64,000 nt of DNA from Flaveria trinervia (Eukaryota; Streptophyta; Magnoliopsida; Asterales; Asteraceae). A model generated the notes under the pieces. It was not told the origin of the DNA, did not search any database, and saw only the letters and a list, made by a program, of their open reading frames with translations. The position numbers and the translations under genes were made by a program. The DNA lies in contig CM046458.1 in assembly GCA_025506515.1 (NCBI GenBank), positions 43,984,574 through 44,048,573 of the forward strand, written 5' to 3'. Within the stretch, counting starts at the first letter, position 1, and every line of letters begins with the position of its first letter. This document shows, in pieces, positions 32,945 to 44,330 of the stretch.

Positions 32945-34795
32945 CTCTGCTATCCTCAGCAACATTCACCTGCCAAGTGGAAAATGCATAAAAAGTCAGC
33001 ATTGCTGAGTTGGTTCTAGTTTCATAAAACTTTATATGCCTTTCATTTATTAAACCATTTTCTTTACTATCACACATGATCACACATCATATGTACATCA
33101 AGGTAATAATTATTATCTTCATCATCATTCGTTTCGTACATATCACACGTTTTGAACTTTTCGTACTTATCGCACTTTTTGTACATTTATTATCTTTCAC
33201 TTCTATCCAGGTCTTGTCATGTGCTTAACCCCCTCTTGAGCACAAAGCTATATCATCTAGGGTTAAGCGACAAGGACCCCGTTTTGCACATATTGCACAT
33301 ATCGCATGTATAGAGTAGTCACTAAGACTGACTCCCCTGTGTGTGTGAACTCTTATGGGTTAGCCAAAATCGCACGCTGTAGACACACAATTGAGCTAGC
33401 AACTCTCAATGAGTTATGAACCGCCTTTCATTTGCTTGCAAGAATTTCATACATTCATTTATTATGTTCCACTTTAATTTTCTTAAATCTTTCGCTTCAT
33501 TAAGATAATACTTTACGTTCATTATCATAAACACACCATGTAAAGTCACATCATAATACATAGCTTAAGTCATCAGAAAACATACATCATCACACATCAT
33601 CATAAAGATCATACATCGTACATTCACATACATATACATATGCACCAGAAGCATAAGTCACCATAAAACATAACTGATCCTCCGTGGGACAGTGGGGGTT
33701 CAGGGGTGGTAGCCGCTAACAGCGGGGTCCAAGGGGCAGCAACCCCTAGTGGGGTCCAAGGGCAACACCCGCTGGCTATGGTCGCGTGATAGGTCAGCGT
33801 GAAATTTTTATTTTAGAACATTCACATACCACATTTTGTTATGGAAAAATCGATCTTCCTGTTAAAACCTCTAAAATCTTGGTCGTTTAAAACGTATATT
33901 TGCTATGCATTTCCAACTCAAACTAGTTTAAAACCTTTAAAATATGGGATCTAGAACTCACCTGGACTCGATGAGTAGCTTCTCAATCAAGCTTTCAAAG
34001 AAAGTGTTGCACTACACAGCCTATAGATAAGTTAACACTCAAAGAAGTTTATTTCTGCCTAATTTCGCTACCAGATTAGCAGTTTCGATGTGAGTTTCGC
34101 CAGTAGTTTCGGTAGTAGTTTCGCTGACATCTTCGCTGCTATTTTGCTACCATTTCGCTCAACTTTCATTGGATAACCATGTCTGCGAAACTATAGTTTT
34201 CATAGTTTCGTTGAAGACTATGCAATTTCGCTGGATGAACCTTTAATTTCGCAAAACGGGCTGAAAATTACGAACCAACCTATTTTTGACCCAAAAATTC
34301 AATCTTTTACATCCAAAACTTGGTTTATCACCCAATAAGGTATATAAGCTTCTGACATGTTTTCTTACACAAAAACATGAGTTTTGGGTGAATCTTTGTC
34401 ACTTTCAAAAAACCCCAAGCCCTAGAATCCTGCCATACATCAAAAGGAACGATAAGTGATGTTTTTTAACAAGATTCTTGGTGTTTTCTTGTTGTTTGGA
34501 TGCCCGCAAACACCGATCTTCAGTCCCGTGATCAACGAGCCTTGAATCTTCAATTCTCTCCACTTTGTCTCTCTACACTCTCTCTCTCTAGAATTGGGGT
34601 GTTAAGTTGCAAATGAGAGTTGTTCAAGCTGATCCGTTTATATATACCCCACATTCTCGGGACCTTTAACTCTCGGACACATAACATGAAAAGTTAACTC
34701 GATCTATGACCCATATCCATCTTATTTACATTAATAATCTCATCTAAGCTCATTATTATTATTTGTCTCACTTAGACATTTCTCGGGGTATTACA
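32945..34795 (-). repeat. 5' LTR of element E, missing its U5 end
   Basis: Matches 25850-27475 of the 3' LTR through all landmark blocks (TTTCGC array 34060-34260, TATA block near 34640) and ends GGGTATTACA at 34795. The part equivalent to 25462-25850, together with the PBS, is absent; the fold-back lies at the junction. Confidence 0.8.
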
Positions 34796-35000
34796 GTTGA
34801 ATTTGGACATCAGAAACATAACTTCTGAACCTAAAGTTTTATTCATATATGTAGTGGAAAGTAGGACATTGTAATAATTCAATGATCACATCATAAAAGA
34901 TAACTTTAACTATCTATTATTAAACTATGCTAGGATGCTAGTTTTAACCATATGCCATGTAGCTTCCAATCCATGCCAAGCTCACCTTTTATTTATGTAA
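34796..35000. other. spacer between elements E and F
   Basis: 205 bp of unassigned DNA. It ends TGTAA, the left target site of element F. Confidence 0.5.
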
Positions 35001-35382
35001 TGTTGATACATATGTCGCTTGTTTATATGCTTAGTGTGAAAGTCTGTCATGGCTTACATATGTGTAATGAAACGATAATGATAGATGATTTGCGCTTTGA
35101 TGTTAATGTAGCTTTAATTCATATATATGAACTTATTATATAGGTTTGAAGTTCTTGTATGATTATTCATGCTAATGGACCGTACTTATGGACCATACGC
35201 ATGAAGACATCATGCTAATGAACCAGTCGCACGACTGGACCAGGACACTGGACAGTCGTACGATTGAAACATGAGAATGACTCAGTCGCATGAATGAAAC
35301 TTTAGTCGTGTGTATGAATCAGTCGCATGGGTCAGTCGCACGACTGAACCATGCTAATGGTTCGGTCGCACGAATGAAGGCT
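35001..35382 (+). repeat. 5' LTR of element F, truncated
   Basis: Matches 47721-48101 of the 3' LTR, including the CAGTCGCACGACTG array (35225-35380). At 35382 it jumps into the leader (GGCTTTGGAG...), so TATA box, R, U5 and PBS (about 290 bp plus PBS) are gone. Confidence 0.8.
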
Positions 35383-35579
35383 TTGGAGTTTACGTGTGAT
35401 TCGATTAGTTTTGGTGTGAAACTCATGTTTTTCATTCAAAAAGGTCATCTTTTTGAGTCCGCAGGTGTTTTTCAATGTCTCCAAGTATAAAAGTTCAAGT
35501 TTTTCATCATACGGCAGATTAAGGTTTCGGGAAAAATCGTGTTTTGTGTCAAAGTGTCAAAACTCGAAAATTTTCAAAT

Positions 35580-35778
35580 AGAGCAGCCTTAAGTCGCACG
35601 AATAGCTCATTCGCACGACTGAGTCATCCGTATTGGTCATCGACATTGTCCATTCGCATGATTGAGTCATCCGCATTGTCTATTCGCTTGACTGAGTCAT
35701 CCGCATTGGTCATCCACATTGTCCATTCGCACGACTAAGTCATCCGCATTGACTCATTCGCATCTGTCCAGTCACACG
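35580..35778 (+). repeat. leader motif array of element F
   Basis: Alternating CATTCGCACGACTGAGTCAT, CATCCGCATTG and CATTCGCATGATTG units every 15-25 bp fill the untranslated leader right up to the gag ATG. Equivalent to the array at 12030-12310 in element B. Confidence 0.75.
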
Positions 35779-37330
35779 ATGACTCCGAGGTTTGAGATCT
35801 ATCTAAATGGAGTTGATCCCAATCTTTGGGCATCCATTGAGACAGGCTACACTATGCCAATCGGTGCTGATGGAGTTAAGCTGTCTCTGGGAGGAATGAA
35901 TGACAGTCAGAAGGTTAAGTACAATGCCAAAAAGAAAGTGTATGCCCTGTTGACTTAGTCAATACCGAAAAATATCTTTCATCAGTTCTCTGAGAACAAA
36001 AGGTGAAAAAGTTATAGGAAGCATTAGAGAAAAGATATGATGGGAATGCAACGTTGAAGGCTCTAAGGCTAGGCTCTCAAGAAGGAGTTTGATAACTTCT
36101 CTTCGATAGGGAAGGAGAGCTTGCATGACATCATTGACAGTTTCTACCATCTAATGAGTGAGCTGCACACTCATGGTGTCACAACGTCGATGGAAGATAA
36201 AGAGTCAAGTTTTGCAGACGTTTTGCCGAATAATGAGATTCGTTTGTGTCTAATCTTAGACAGAATGAATTCTTGCAAAGTTAGACGTAAATGACTTCAT
36301 CCTGAATTAAGAGAGAGGAACTAAGAATGACGTACAAGTCACAAAAAGGATCCTATGATCAGAATCCTTCACCTTACAACTCATTTCCCACTCCAACCAG
36401 TTCAGGAGCACCACTGCAAACTACTTTCATGTCCAAATCTGCAGCTCCTACCCAAACTAGTGATCCAGGACTAGAAACGTCAGGTTCATTTGTAACCCAA
36501 TATACATTCCTGAAGCCAACACTACGAAGTGGAAGACTGAGAATCTAGTAATGTCACAGTGGAGATTGCCAAGGAGAACATGGATCTTCTTACAGCTGTT
36601 GTCCAATCTATGATGGTTTAGTTGCCGGGAAGTTTGGTAATTGTCATCTTGTTGATGAAGATTACGAGCAAGTTATTGAAACGAGCTGGAAAGGATGGAT
36701 ATCATGTGGCTCTTGCAATTGCAGTTAGACGAGCCAAAAAGTTTGTTAAGAAGACTGGGCAGAATTTAGTAGCCACTAAAGACACAACCTTGGCTTCGAC
36801 AAAACCAAAGTCACTTGCTTTAAATTTGGTGAAAAGGAGCATTTTAAACGGGAATGTGTAAAGCCCATGAAGACTGAAAAGGAAATCCATTTTCCACCTT
36901 CAACAATCAAGACACATCCGAGTGGAGCTACCTCTTCAAGCAAAGAGACAAAGGCCTTGACTGCTAAGGTGATGAGGCAAGACTGGACCTTCCGTTTTCT
37001 GTCTCTGAGTGAATCAATCATTGCCTGTGTTGAGGGACTGGATGATGGTTCTACGAGTGAAGGTGAGATCATAGTTGAGCAAGTAATGTCAGATACTGAA
37101 GAAGCTGTGAACATGGTACATCACTTGATTGAGGAAGAGCTCCGAGCAACAAGTTCAGAATCTCGAGCATCCGAAGAGTCTAAATCTACATTGATGGCTG
37201 ATTCAACCGAATCCTCACAGGTAAGTACTAAAGACCAACTGTTTAAAAAACATGCTTGTGATGAATGTAATAAATTTAGAGAGGGAATTGATTTGAAATT
37301 TGCAGGGTTATTAGGACACAATCAACTTAG
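35779..37330 (+). pseudogene. gag (capsid and first knuckle) of element F
   Basis: It starts ATG at 35779 (MTPRFEIYLNGVDPNLWASI), the same start region as element B. Blocks of the UBN2-type Gag domain follow in changing frames (V-Y-A-L-L-T, K-K-E-F-D-N-F-S-S-I-G, F-Y-H-L-M-S-E-L). The first zinc knuckle at 36816-36857 reads C-x2-F-x4-H-x4-C, second Cys lost. The frame 36867-37337 is Ser/Glu-rich and ends with H-A-C-D-E-C-N-K-F-R-E-G. Non-functional. Confidence 0.75.
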
Positions 37331-38440
37331 TAAATAATTACAACTATGCACTAAAGCTAATCAGATTTTAAAAGAATATGAGTGCAGTTACAAAGAAAAA
37401 ATAGAACTTTTGAGCAAAGAACTAAGGGAAACCGAGGTTGCTGCTTTCAATCAAGCAAATGATATAAAGTTTATTAAATTCTTTGGATGAAGAAAAGAAA
37501 GAAAAAGCAGTTTTAGAAGTCGAAGTTAATTCCTTAAAATAAAAACTGCACAGTTGGACTAGTTCTTCTCACATAGTTTAACACTTAGTGAAAGACAAAA
37601 TAATGGGGAAGGGTTGGGTTACAAGGTAGTTCCACCACCATATGATATCCTATTAAATGCTAAATGTAGACCTATAAATAACAACCCAGTAAAGGATCAT
37701 GTGATGTCCACTCCTTTGGTTAGTGATCATGATTTGACAAGTAAACCTATGATCGAAAGCACTAAACAGAAGAAGTCTACTTTGAAAACAAAAGGAAAGA
37801 TGCCTACTATAAATTTGGGATTAAATTTGAAAGGTTAATGTAAGGTCAGGTTCACACATGTCTTCTTCTAAATCCAAAGTGACTAAACCAGTTAACCAAA
37901 CCCATGTACATGTCAAAGTCCAAATAAACAAAGGCTAAAGATGTTAAAAATGTTCAAAAAATAATTTTGCTAAAGAAGTAGAAACATATAAAAGAAGAAG
38001 TGACTAAACCCAATCAGACTCATGTTGCACATGTATCACACTTAACCCCACATAAACAGGTTCCTCAACATGTAGAAGGGAGATTATGCTATAGTTGTGG
38101 AAAGAGAGGACGTATTTCTTCTAATTGTCCTTATTATCAGACTCCCAGAGAGAAAATTGAACTTAATGACCCAAAACAAAGTTCTTCTAAAAGGATTTCT
38201 ATTACTCCTCCTAAGAGAACTAATGAACCTAAAGTTAAATCACTAAACCAGTCGTTTATTTATCACAAACAGCCTTACACAAAACTGGCTTATGGAAAGA
38301 AAAGTCAAATAAATTGTCTGATAATAAGAACATTAAGAAGAATGATATGCCCTTATCCTCAAATGGACAGTGGGTTGAGTTTATGATATGTGATTCCTGT
38401 GGGTCACCCAAGCCAGTTAAGGCTTGGGACCTAGACTGAT
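37331..38440 (+). pseudogene. gag C-terminal extension with second knuckle, element F
   Basis: A charged coiled-coil-like stretch (37340-37520: K-E-K-I-E-L-L-S-K-E-L-R-E-T-E) is followed by a Lys-rich linker. A second knuckle at 38087-38128 reads C-Y-S-C-x4-R-x4-C, with His replaced by Arg. Element I has the same second position intact at 55130-55171, so a two-knuckle Gag is ancestral here. Confidence 0.65.
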
Positions 38441-38459
38441 TATTTCCTTTGAATGTGCA

Positions 38460-38700
38460 GGGTGTCCGCTACAGTGCTATCACAATACCTGGATTGTTGA
38501 TAGTGGGGCATCTAGGCACATGACATGAAATTGTCTCTCATTTTCAATGTCAAACAAATTAAAGGAGGACATGTATCATTTGCTGGGTATAAAGGAGGAT
38601 ATATCACTACTCAGGGTGAAGTGGGAAACTAGAAAGTCAAGTTTGATAAGGTCAACTACGTTCAACAACTACAGAACAACTTGCTTTCAGTCTCCCAGAT
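38460..38700 (+). pseudogene. protease, element F
   Basis: Core W-I-V-D-S-G-A-S-R-H-M-T at 38490-38525 with D-S-G-A unchanged. A stop follows immediately (TGA at 38525 or so), then G-G-Y-I-T-T-Q-G-type text in shifted frame. Broken after the active site. Confidence 0.75.
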
Positions 38701-39090
38701 CTGTGACAAAGGCTTCAAAGTTATGTTTGACAACAAGAAGTGCTACGTGTTGAAAAAGGATTACGTTATCCCGGTGGACAAAGTCTTAATGTCAGCTTCA
38801 AGATATAACGTTTTATATGTCTTGGATGTATCAAAAGCCTCCGCAACTGATCATAAAGTTCAATGCTTCTTATCAAAGGAAATAGAGAGGGACTCAATCT
38901 CCTGGCATAGGAGAATAGGACACAATAATATGAGGAAGATGAATCACTTGATACAGAATGATCTAGTGAATGGAGTAAATGTTAAGAACTTCCAGCTTTC
39001 AGATTTTTGTGTAGCATGTAAGAAAGGCAAACAGACGAAGAAGTCACACAAGGCAAAAAAGTTAATTCTATTGACCTGCCTCTCGAGCTT
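38681..39090 (+). pseudogene. GAG-pre-integrase domain, element F
   Basis: The frame 38681-39157 is open for 158 codons: L-S-V-S-Q-I-C-D-K-G, W-H-R-R-I-G-H-N-N-M-R-K-M-N-H-L and C-V-A-C-K-K-G-K. Both His and both Cys of the integrase zinc site are present. Confidence 0.8.
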
Positions 39091-39620
39091 CTACACATGG
39101 ATTTGTTTGGTCCTGTTAGCACTAAAACTATTGCTGGTGATTTGTACTGCTATTTAGCTACGAATGATTACTCAAGATGTTCTTGGGTGATGTTTCTGAA
39201 ATCCAAATTAGAGACATTAGAGTTAGTCAAACAGCTGGTAACTACTTTGGAATCACTCTACAAGCTGAAAGTTAGATAGAATCGGTCAGACAATGGCACA
39301 GAGTTCAAGAACCAGTGGATAGAGGCGTTTTGTAAAGAAAAAGGGATTGTACATCCATTTACGTCTTCCTACACCCCACAGATGAATGGAGTTGCTGAGC
39401 GAAAGATTCAGAGCTTCATAGAGACAGCAAGAACAATGCTAGCCAACTCGAAACTGCCTATCCAATTTTGGAACGAGGCACTGGCCAATGCATGCTACAC
39501 CCTCAATCGAGTCTTGGTAGTCAAGCATCATGGTAAAACATGTTATGAGTTGCTCCAGCGACAAAAACCTAACCTGGAGTATCTCGAACCATTTGGTGCA
39601 CCATGTACGCTGTGAAGAAA
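39090..39620 (+). pseudogene. integrase core, element F
   Basis: M-D-L-F-G-P (39097), then S-D-N-G-T-E-F (about 39285-39305) after one stop, and P-Q-M-N-G-V-A-E-R-K (about 39377-39405). All three DDE residues are retained. The core continues to F-G-A-P-C at 39605, where a frameshift ends it. The best-kept part of pol in this element. Confidence 0.8.
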
Positions 39621-40240
39621 ACTCAGTCTGGGATGTTTAGTGAGAAGGCTGAAGAAGGGATCTTTCTTGGCTACAATATACCAGACAAGAGAGTTTATAA
39701 CAACTTATGGGTCAGTAGAAGTGTGGTGTAACGTTGATGTTCAGAGATACACCACCCCCTGCTGGAAAGGGACCTTCATTCTTTTACGACTATGATGGAT
39801 TATTTAAGTTCTCCAACATACCTCCCTCCTTTCCTGATGACGAGTTAACGACCAGAATGATGTACGATGTCCTAGACACACTACCACTAGACTCAACAAC
39901 ATCAACTCCACAAGGCGAATCTTCTAGTCCTTTAGGGGGAGTACTTGATGTTAGTGATTTCTCCTCTGATGATGAAGATGTGGGGACTGTATAGGTGGAT
40001 CAGGAGGAATAGGTTCCTACTACAGAAAATACACAAGCATCAAATGTTGATGCCTCTGAGACTTCTGAACCTCATACTCCAACAACTACAGATACCGACC
40101 GTGGAATTCAAAATCTGGATCAAGAAGTAGATGTTTCCACCACTCCTGGATCTCGAAAAAATGTTTATCATCTGCTATATAATATCACAGGGGATGTACT
40201 ATCGGGGGTACAGACCCGAAATCAATTATACTCAGCTGAT
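39621..40240 (+). pseudogene. integrase C-terminus and linker, element F
   Basis: Frame changes near 39615 and 39735. The open frame 39734-39994 is Asp/Ser/Pro-rich with S-S-D-D-E-D-V, as usual for the copia integrase-RT linker. Confidence 0.6.
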
Positions 40241-41233
40241 TATGCCTTTGTCATGGAAAAAAGGCTATCTTCATCATGGTGCTTATTGACGTTTTATGTC
40301 TCAATTTGAGCCAAAATATGTAAGTAAAGCCTAAACAATAAGGCATGGGTTAGTGTCATGCAAGAAGAACTCCTACAGTTCGAAAAGCTAGGAGTATGGA
40401 CACTGCTGGACAGACCAAAAGGTGCTAAGGTAATTGGCACTAAATGGGTCTTGAAGTGCAAGAAAGATGACTAAGGGATCATAATCAGAAACAAGGCTCG
40501 ACTTGTGGTACAAGGTTTTAGACAAGTCGAAGGCATAGACTACAATGAGGTGTTTGCACATGTGGCTAGAATGGAAGAAATCCGTATCTTCCTATTGTAT
40601 GCATCTAACATGAAGATTAAAGTTTATTAACTAGATGTAAAAAGTGCATTCCTTCATGGTGAAATCCATGAGACAGTCTACGTCAGTCAATCCAAAGGAT
40701 TTGAGGATCCTTATCATCAGGATAGAGTTTAGAAACTGGACAAGGCTCTCTATGGGCTCCATCAAGCCCCTAGAGCCTGGTATGAGAAACTCTCAACTCA
40801 TCTTGTGAAACATGGCTTTTGAAGAGGAGTGGTTGATTGTACTTTATTCATCAAAGAAAAAGACGGTGATTTACTGGTGGTACAGATAATGTGGACGACA
40901 TAATCGTCGGTTCCAAAAATAAAGATTTATGTAAAGAATTCGAATCTATAATGAAAGCAGAATTTGAGATGAGTGCCATGGGGGAAATGAAGTTCTTCCT
41001 TGGATTACAGGTGGATCAGACAAAAAGAAAATCTTTCTAGATCAGACCAAGTATGTAGGAGATTCTTAGTCGGTTTGACATGTAGAATGCTTTAGCTGCT
41101 GGAACTCCACTTGCCACAAACCATGATGTGGACCAGACGAAAATGGTGATTTGGTTGATGCTACAATGTATAGAGGAATGATCAGATCCCTTATGTATCT
41201 CATAGCGTCTCGTTCTGATATCGTGTATGCCAC
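40240..41233 (+). pseudogene. reverse transcriptase, element F
   Basis: G-T-K-W-V-L-K-C-K (40435), K-A-R-L-V-V-Q-G-F (40490), L-D-V-K-S-A-F-L-H-G-E-I (40630) and A-L-Y-G-L-H-Q-A-P-R-A-W-Y-E (40745) are visible, with in-frame stops. The catalytic block near 40885-40905 is frameshifted: V-D-D-I-I-V-G is readable only in the next frame and the preceding Tyr is lost. M-S-A-M-G-E-M-K-F-F-L-G follows at 40968. Dead. Confidence 0.8.
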
Positions 41234-41815
41234 GTGTCTGTGTTCAAGATATCAGGCAAAACCAAAAGTAATCATCTCATTGGTGTGAAATGGATTTTTC
41301 GTTATCTGAAGGGTACTCCAACACTCGGGTTGTGGTATCCTCACGATGATGATTTCGAGCTTACGGCGTATAGTGACTCAAACAATGGTGGTTGCAAGAT
41401 GAACTACAAGTCAACATTAGCAGGATGTCAGTTTTTGGTAGGCGGTTAGTCACCTGGTAGTGTAAAAAGCAGACATCAGTTTCCCTTTCAACTTGTGAAG
41501 CTCAATACATTGCTGCTGCAAGTTGTTGTTCGCAAATCATTTGGATTTAACAACAAATGCGCGACTACAGTTTGCAATTATCTGAACACTCCAATTTTTG
41601 TTGATAACTCTGCTGTTATTGCTGTCACCAAAAATCCAGTCCAATATCCTAAAACTAAACACATCGGTATTAAATATCACTTTATATGTGACTGTTTGAA
41701 AAGCAATTAATCGATGTAGGTAAAATTAATATGGATTTTCAACGCGCCGACCTCTACACAAAAGCATTTGATAAACCGAGGTTTTTATATATTGTAGAAG
41801 TAATGGCGTGAAAAA
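41234..41815 (+). pseudogene. RNase H, element F (end of pol)
   Basis: Frames 41234-41449 and 41495-41710 give W-I-F-R-Y-L-K-G-T, A-Y-S-D-S-N, G-C-Q-F-L, then D-N-S-A-V-I-A-V-T-K-N-P-V and K-H-I-G-I-K-Y-H-F. A-D-L-Y-T-K-A-F-D-K-P in shifted frame closes it at about 41780. Copia RNase H with one stop and two shifts. Confidence 0.8.
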
Positions 41816-43235
41816 ATGATGTGATTCCAGAAGATGAAAGTTCGTAGTCGACTAGTTTAATTTTCCATTTTATTTTATTTCTTTTAATTTAAATTATTTT
41901 CCAGTCTATTAAAATCCTAAAACTCAAAAAATAATTTTTGGTTTTCGAATTTTAGGGGGAGAATAGCTTAGTTTAGTATTAAACTAGTATTAAATTAGTT
42001 GCATTATTTAATTAAAAAAAACAACGGAGGAGGGCAGCTTAGCTAATAGAAATGAGATCAAATCTGTGATTCTGATTCAATCCCTTATGGAAAATGATAG
42101 TGCACAGGAAACAAATTGTTGGGATTTCAACGAATTTAAATGATTAAGATGCAATATCAACGTATACGTCTAAGAACTCTAAGCAAAATAAAGAAAAAAT
42201 TATAGTAAAACTAGTAAGCTACTGAGGTAACATAGAGAAAGTAGACCCACAGGTTGCTAGACCATTATAAGATGTTGTGGTAGATTCAACACAATAGATG
42301 AGGAGACCTCATTAGTGATTTAAATTCAACTAAGTTGTTCAACCTGCTGCGGCTTCCCATCTTACCTCTGGTAACACAATCAACGCATTTCCAATAAGGG
42401 GTGACGAGCAAATAAACACCATAAATGTGTGCGGATGACCATAAATGAGCAAAGCACATGTAACAAAAGCTAAAAGCAATCAAGCTGTTAACTTATGTTG
42501 TTGCTGCGTTATGTGCAAAAAGAAAATAAATGCTCTAACAGAAGATAAGTTGTGTGCCTCTCTGCTGTGCGGTACACTGACCTGAGGATAAGCATAACCT
42601 AAATATTCTAGAATTCATTGTAGTTTGTGCCTCTTTGCTGTGCGGTGGCATTGACTTGTGGCTTGGCATCTCTTTGAAAGCTCTTAGAATAGTTTCTTCT
42701 TGTCAAATACCCGTATACCGCTCAAACATCTCCTTAGGAATGTTGATTACTATATAAGTGTGAGATCCACAAATGCTTGTTGAAATAATCAAACCTAATG
42801 TATCACCAATCGGTGTCCAAAAATGTGTATGCATTTAAGAGGGAAGTATATTGACAATCATCATGGCTGCAACTCTTGACAATCAAAATCAGTGTGTGCA
42901 TCTTATTGCTCTAGTATGATTTCCTAAACTTTCTATTGACTCTCGATCAAAACAAGAATCAAGCATTAAAATGTTTTGTTAAAGTGTCCCAAATGATTTT
43001 GATAAACTGTATGATTCAATAATGAATCTCTCCAGAAATGATCAAATTAACTTGAAGCTGTACTGTCCAGGAAGATAAATCGGTTAGACGCTCTTCTAAA
43101 AGATTTCAATCCATCTCCAATCACAAATACAAAAATGTATCCTTTTTGTTTTTATTTCAATTGTTTTTTATTTTTAGGCATTTGTTATGTAAAATTAGGA
43201 CTATACATCTAGATTCAATCAGTGAATCACTCACT
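41816..43235 (+). other. non-coding region after pol of element F
   Basis: No protein is supported. It holds an internal purine tract (TTAGGGGGAGAATAG at 41953-41967), which looks like a PPT but is not followed by an LTR start. It also holds two related stretches (TGTGCCTCTCTGCTGTGCGG at about 42553 and TGTGCCTCTTTGCTGTGCGG at about 42627). Confidence 0.5.
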
Positions 43236-43350
43236 AAAAGTGGTCACGTCTGAGGTGACCAATCGGGTTTTTGGAATTAAAAGGATCATGTCTGAGGCGA
43301 TCAAACAGTTTTTCAATTAAAAAGGTCATGTCTGAGATGATCATCTGTCA
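43236..43350 (+). repeat. three tandem copies of a 40-45 bp unit, element F
   Basis: GGTCACGTCTGAGGTGACC, GGATCATGTCTGAGGCGATC and GGTCATGTCTGAGATGATC follow each other, each with a TTTTT...AATTAAAA tail. Each core is a near-palindrome (GGTCA-n-TGACC). Confidence 0.7.
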
Positions 43351-43409
43351 TAACGTCTTATCAACAGTTAAACATGTATGTCTAAAAGTCTACGAGGCCA
43401 AACTCATAA

Positions 43410-43654
43410 GTATGAACCATTCGCACGATTGGACCATCAGTATGGGCCAATCGCACGATTGAACCATAAGTATGGACCAGTCGCACGAGTGGATCATAAG
43501 CATGGAGCAATCCATGCGATTAGATCACTAGAATGAACCAATCGCACGAATGGATGAGGCAGTATGAGCCAGTCCAACGACTGAACCCCAGTCGCACGAA
43601 TGAAGCATGCGAATGGGCCCAGTCGCACGACTAAATGTTAAGACAATATAAAAG
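43410..43654 (+). promoter_or_regulatory. motif array and TATA box upstream of the extra ORF of element F
   Basis: About ten units of the type CCATTCGCACGATTGGACCA, CCAATCGCACGATTGAACCA and CCAGTCGCACGACTAA end at 43632. A TATAAAAG box follows at 43647-43654, 15 bp later. The element's own LTR shows the same arrangement: array to 48101, TATAAATA at 48113. The sequences downstream of the two TATA boxes are not alike. Internal promoter is the simplest reading (inference). Confidence 0.55.
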
Positions 43655-44039
43655 GAGGGGTGAGTCGGTCACATTTCTCACCACCCCTTAAATCATTCAA
43701 ACACAACTCATACACAAACCTCTACCGAAATTTCACTTGCCTTGATTATTCACTGGTATTATTTCTAATGGTTGTGTAAATCATCTACAAGTACTTTGTG
43801 ACTAAAATCATACAAAATGCATGGTGAAATCAAACCGTAACCGACCTAAGTGGTTAAAATCAAGAAATCAGTAAAACCACTCAAATAGACCACTTAAATA
43901 AACAAAATAGTTGATGTAAAGGACATTAGGTGCTATTTCGAGTGTCTGCGAGTCAAATGAGTCTAAACACGACGTCTAACATCAAGTTTTGACCAAGATT
44001 CGTAGTCGGAGTACCGAACAAAGTTGTATGCGAATAGAC

Positions 44040-44250
44040 ACTCCAAATGAACTTCAATCGCACGACTGAGCTGGGCGTATGACTCAATCACTCGAATGAA
44101 TCATGCTTATGAGTTCAATCACATGATTGGCTCAACCGCATGGCGTAGCATACGACTAAGCTCAGCCGTAAGCTCAATCGCACGAATGAACTCAGCCGCA
44201 TGCTCAATCACACGACTAAACTCAGTCGCAAGGTACAATCACATGATTGA
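44040..44250 (+). repeat. second motif array, leader of the extra ORF in F
   Basis: Units TCAATCGCACGACTGAGCT, TCAATCACTCGAATGAATCA, CTCAGCCGCATG and so on repeat every 15-30 bp between the TATA box and the ATG at 44331, mirroring the array between PBS and gag. Confidence 0.7.
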
Positions 44251-44330
44251 ATTAGACTGATCCAAAATAGTATAAGTTTCAACTGTCCTTTGTTAAATCT
44301 AATGTTTATATGTCTTGTGTTATAGCAACA

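Larger units (their letters stand above)
25462..34795 (-). mobile_element. Ty3/gypsy chromodomain element E (chromovirus)
   Basis: On the minus strand: 5' LTR (34795-32945, damaged), gag, protease, RT, RNase H, integrase, chromodomain, PPT and 3' LTR (27475-25462). The pol order with integrase last is Ty3/gypsy, and the chromodomain behind integrase defines a chromovirus, probably Tekay/Del-like given the 2 kb LTRs (inference). Flanks (ACTTT and GTTGA) do not form a TSD. A Cassandra TRIM sits in gag and a fold-back has removed the PBS. Many stops; dead. Confidence 0.85.
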
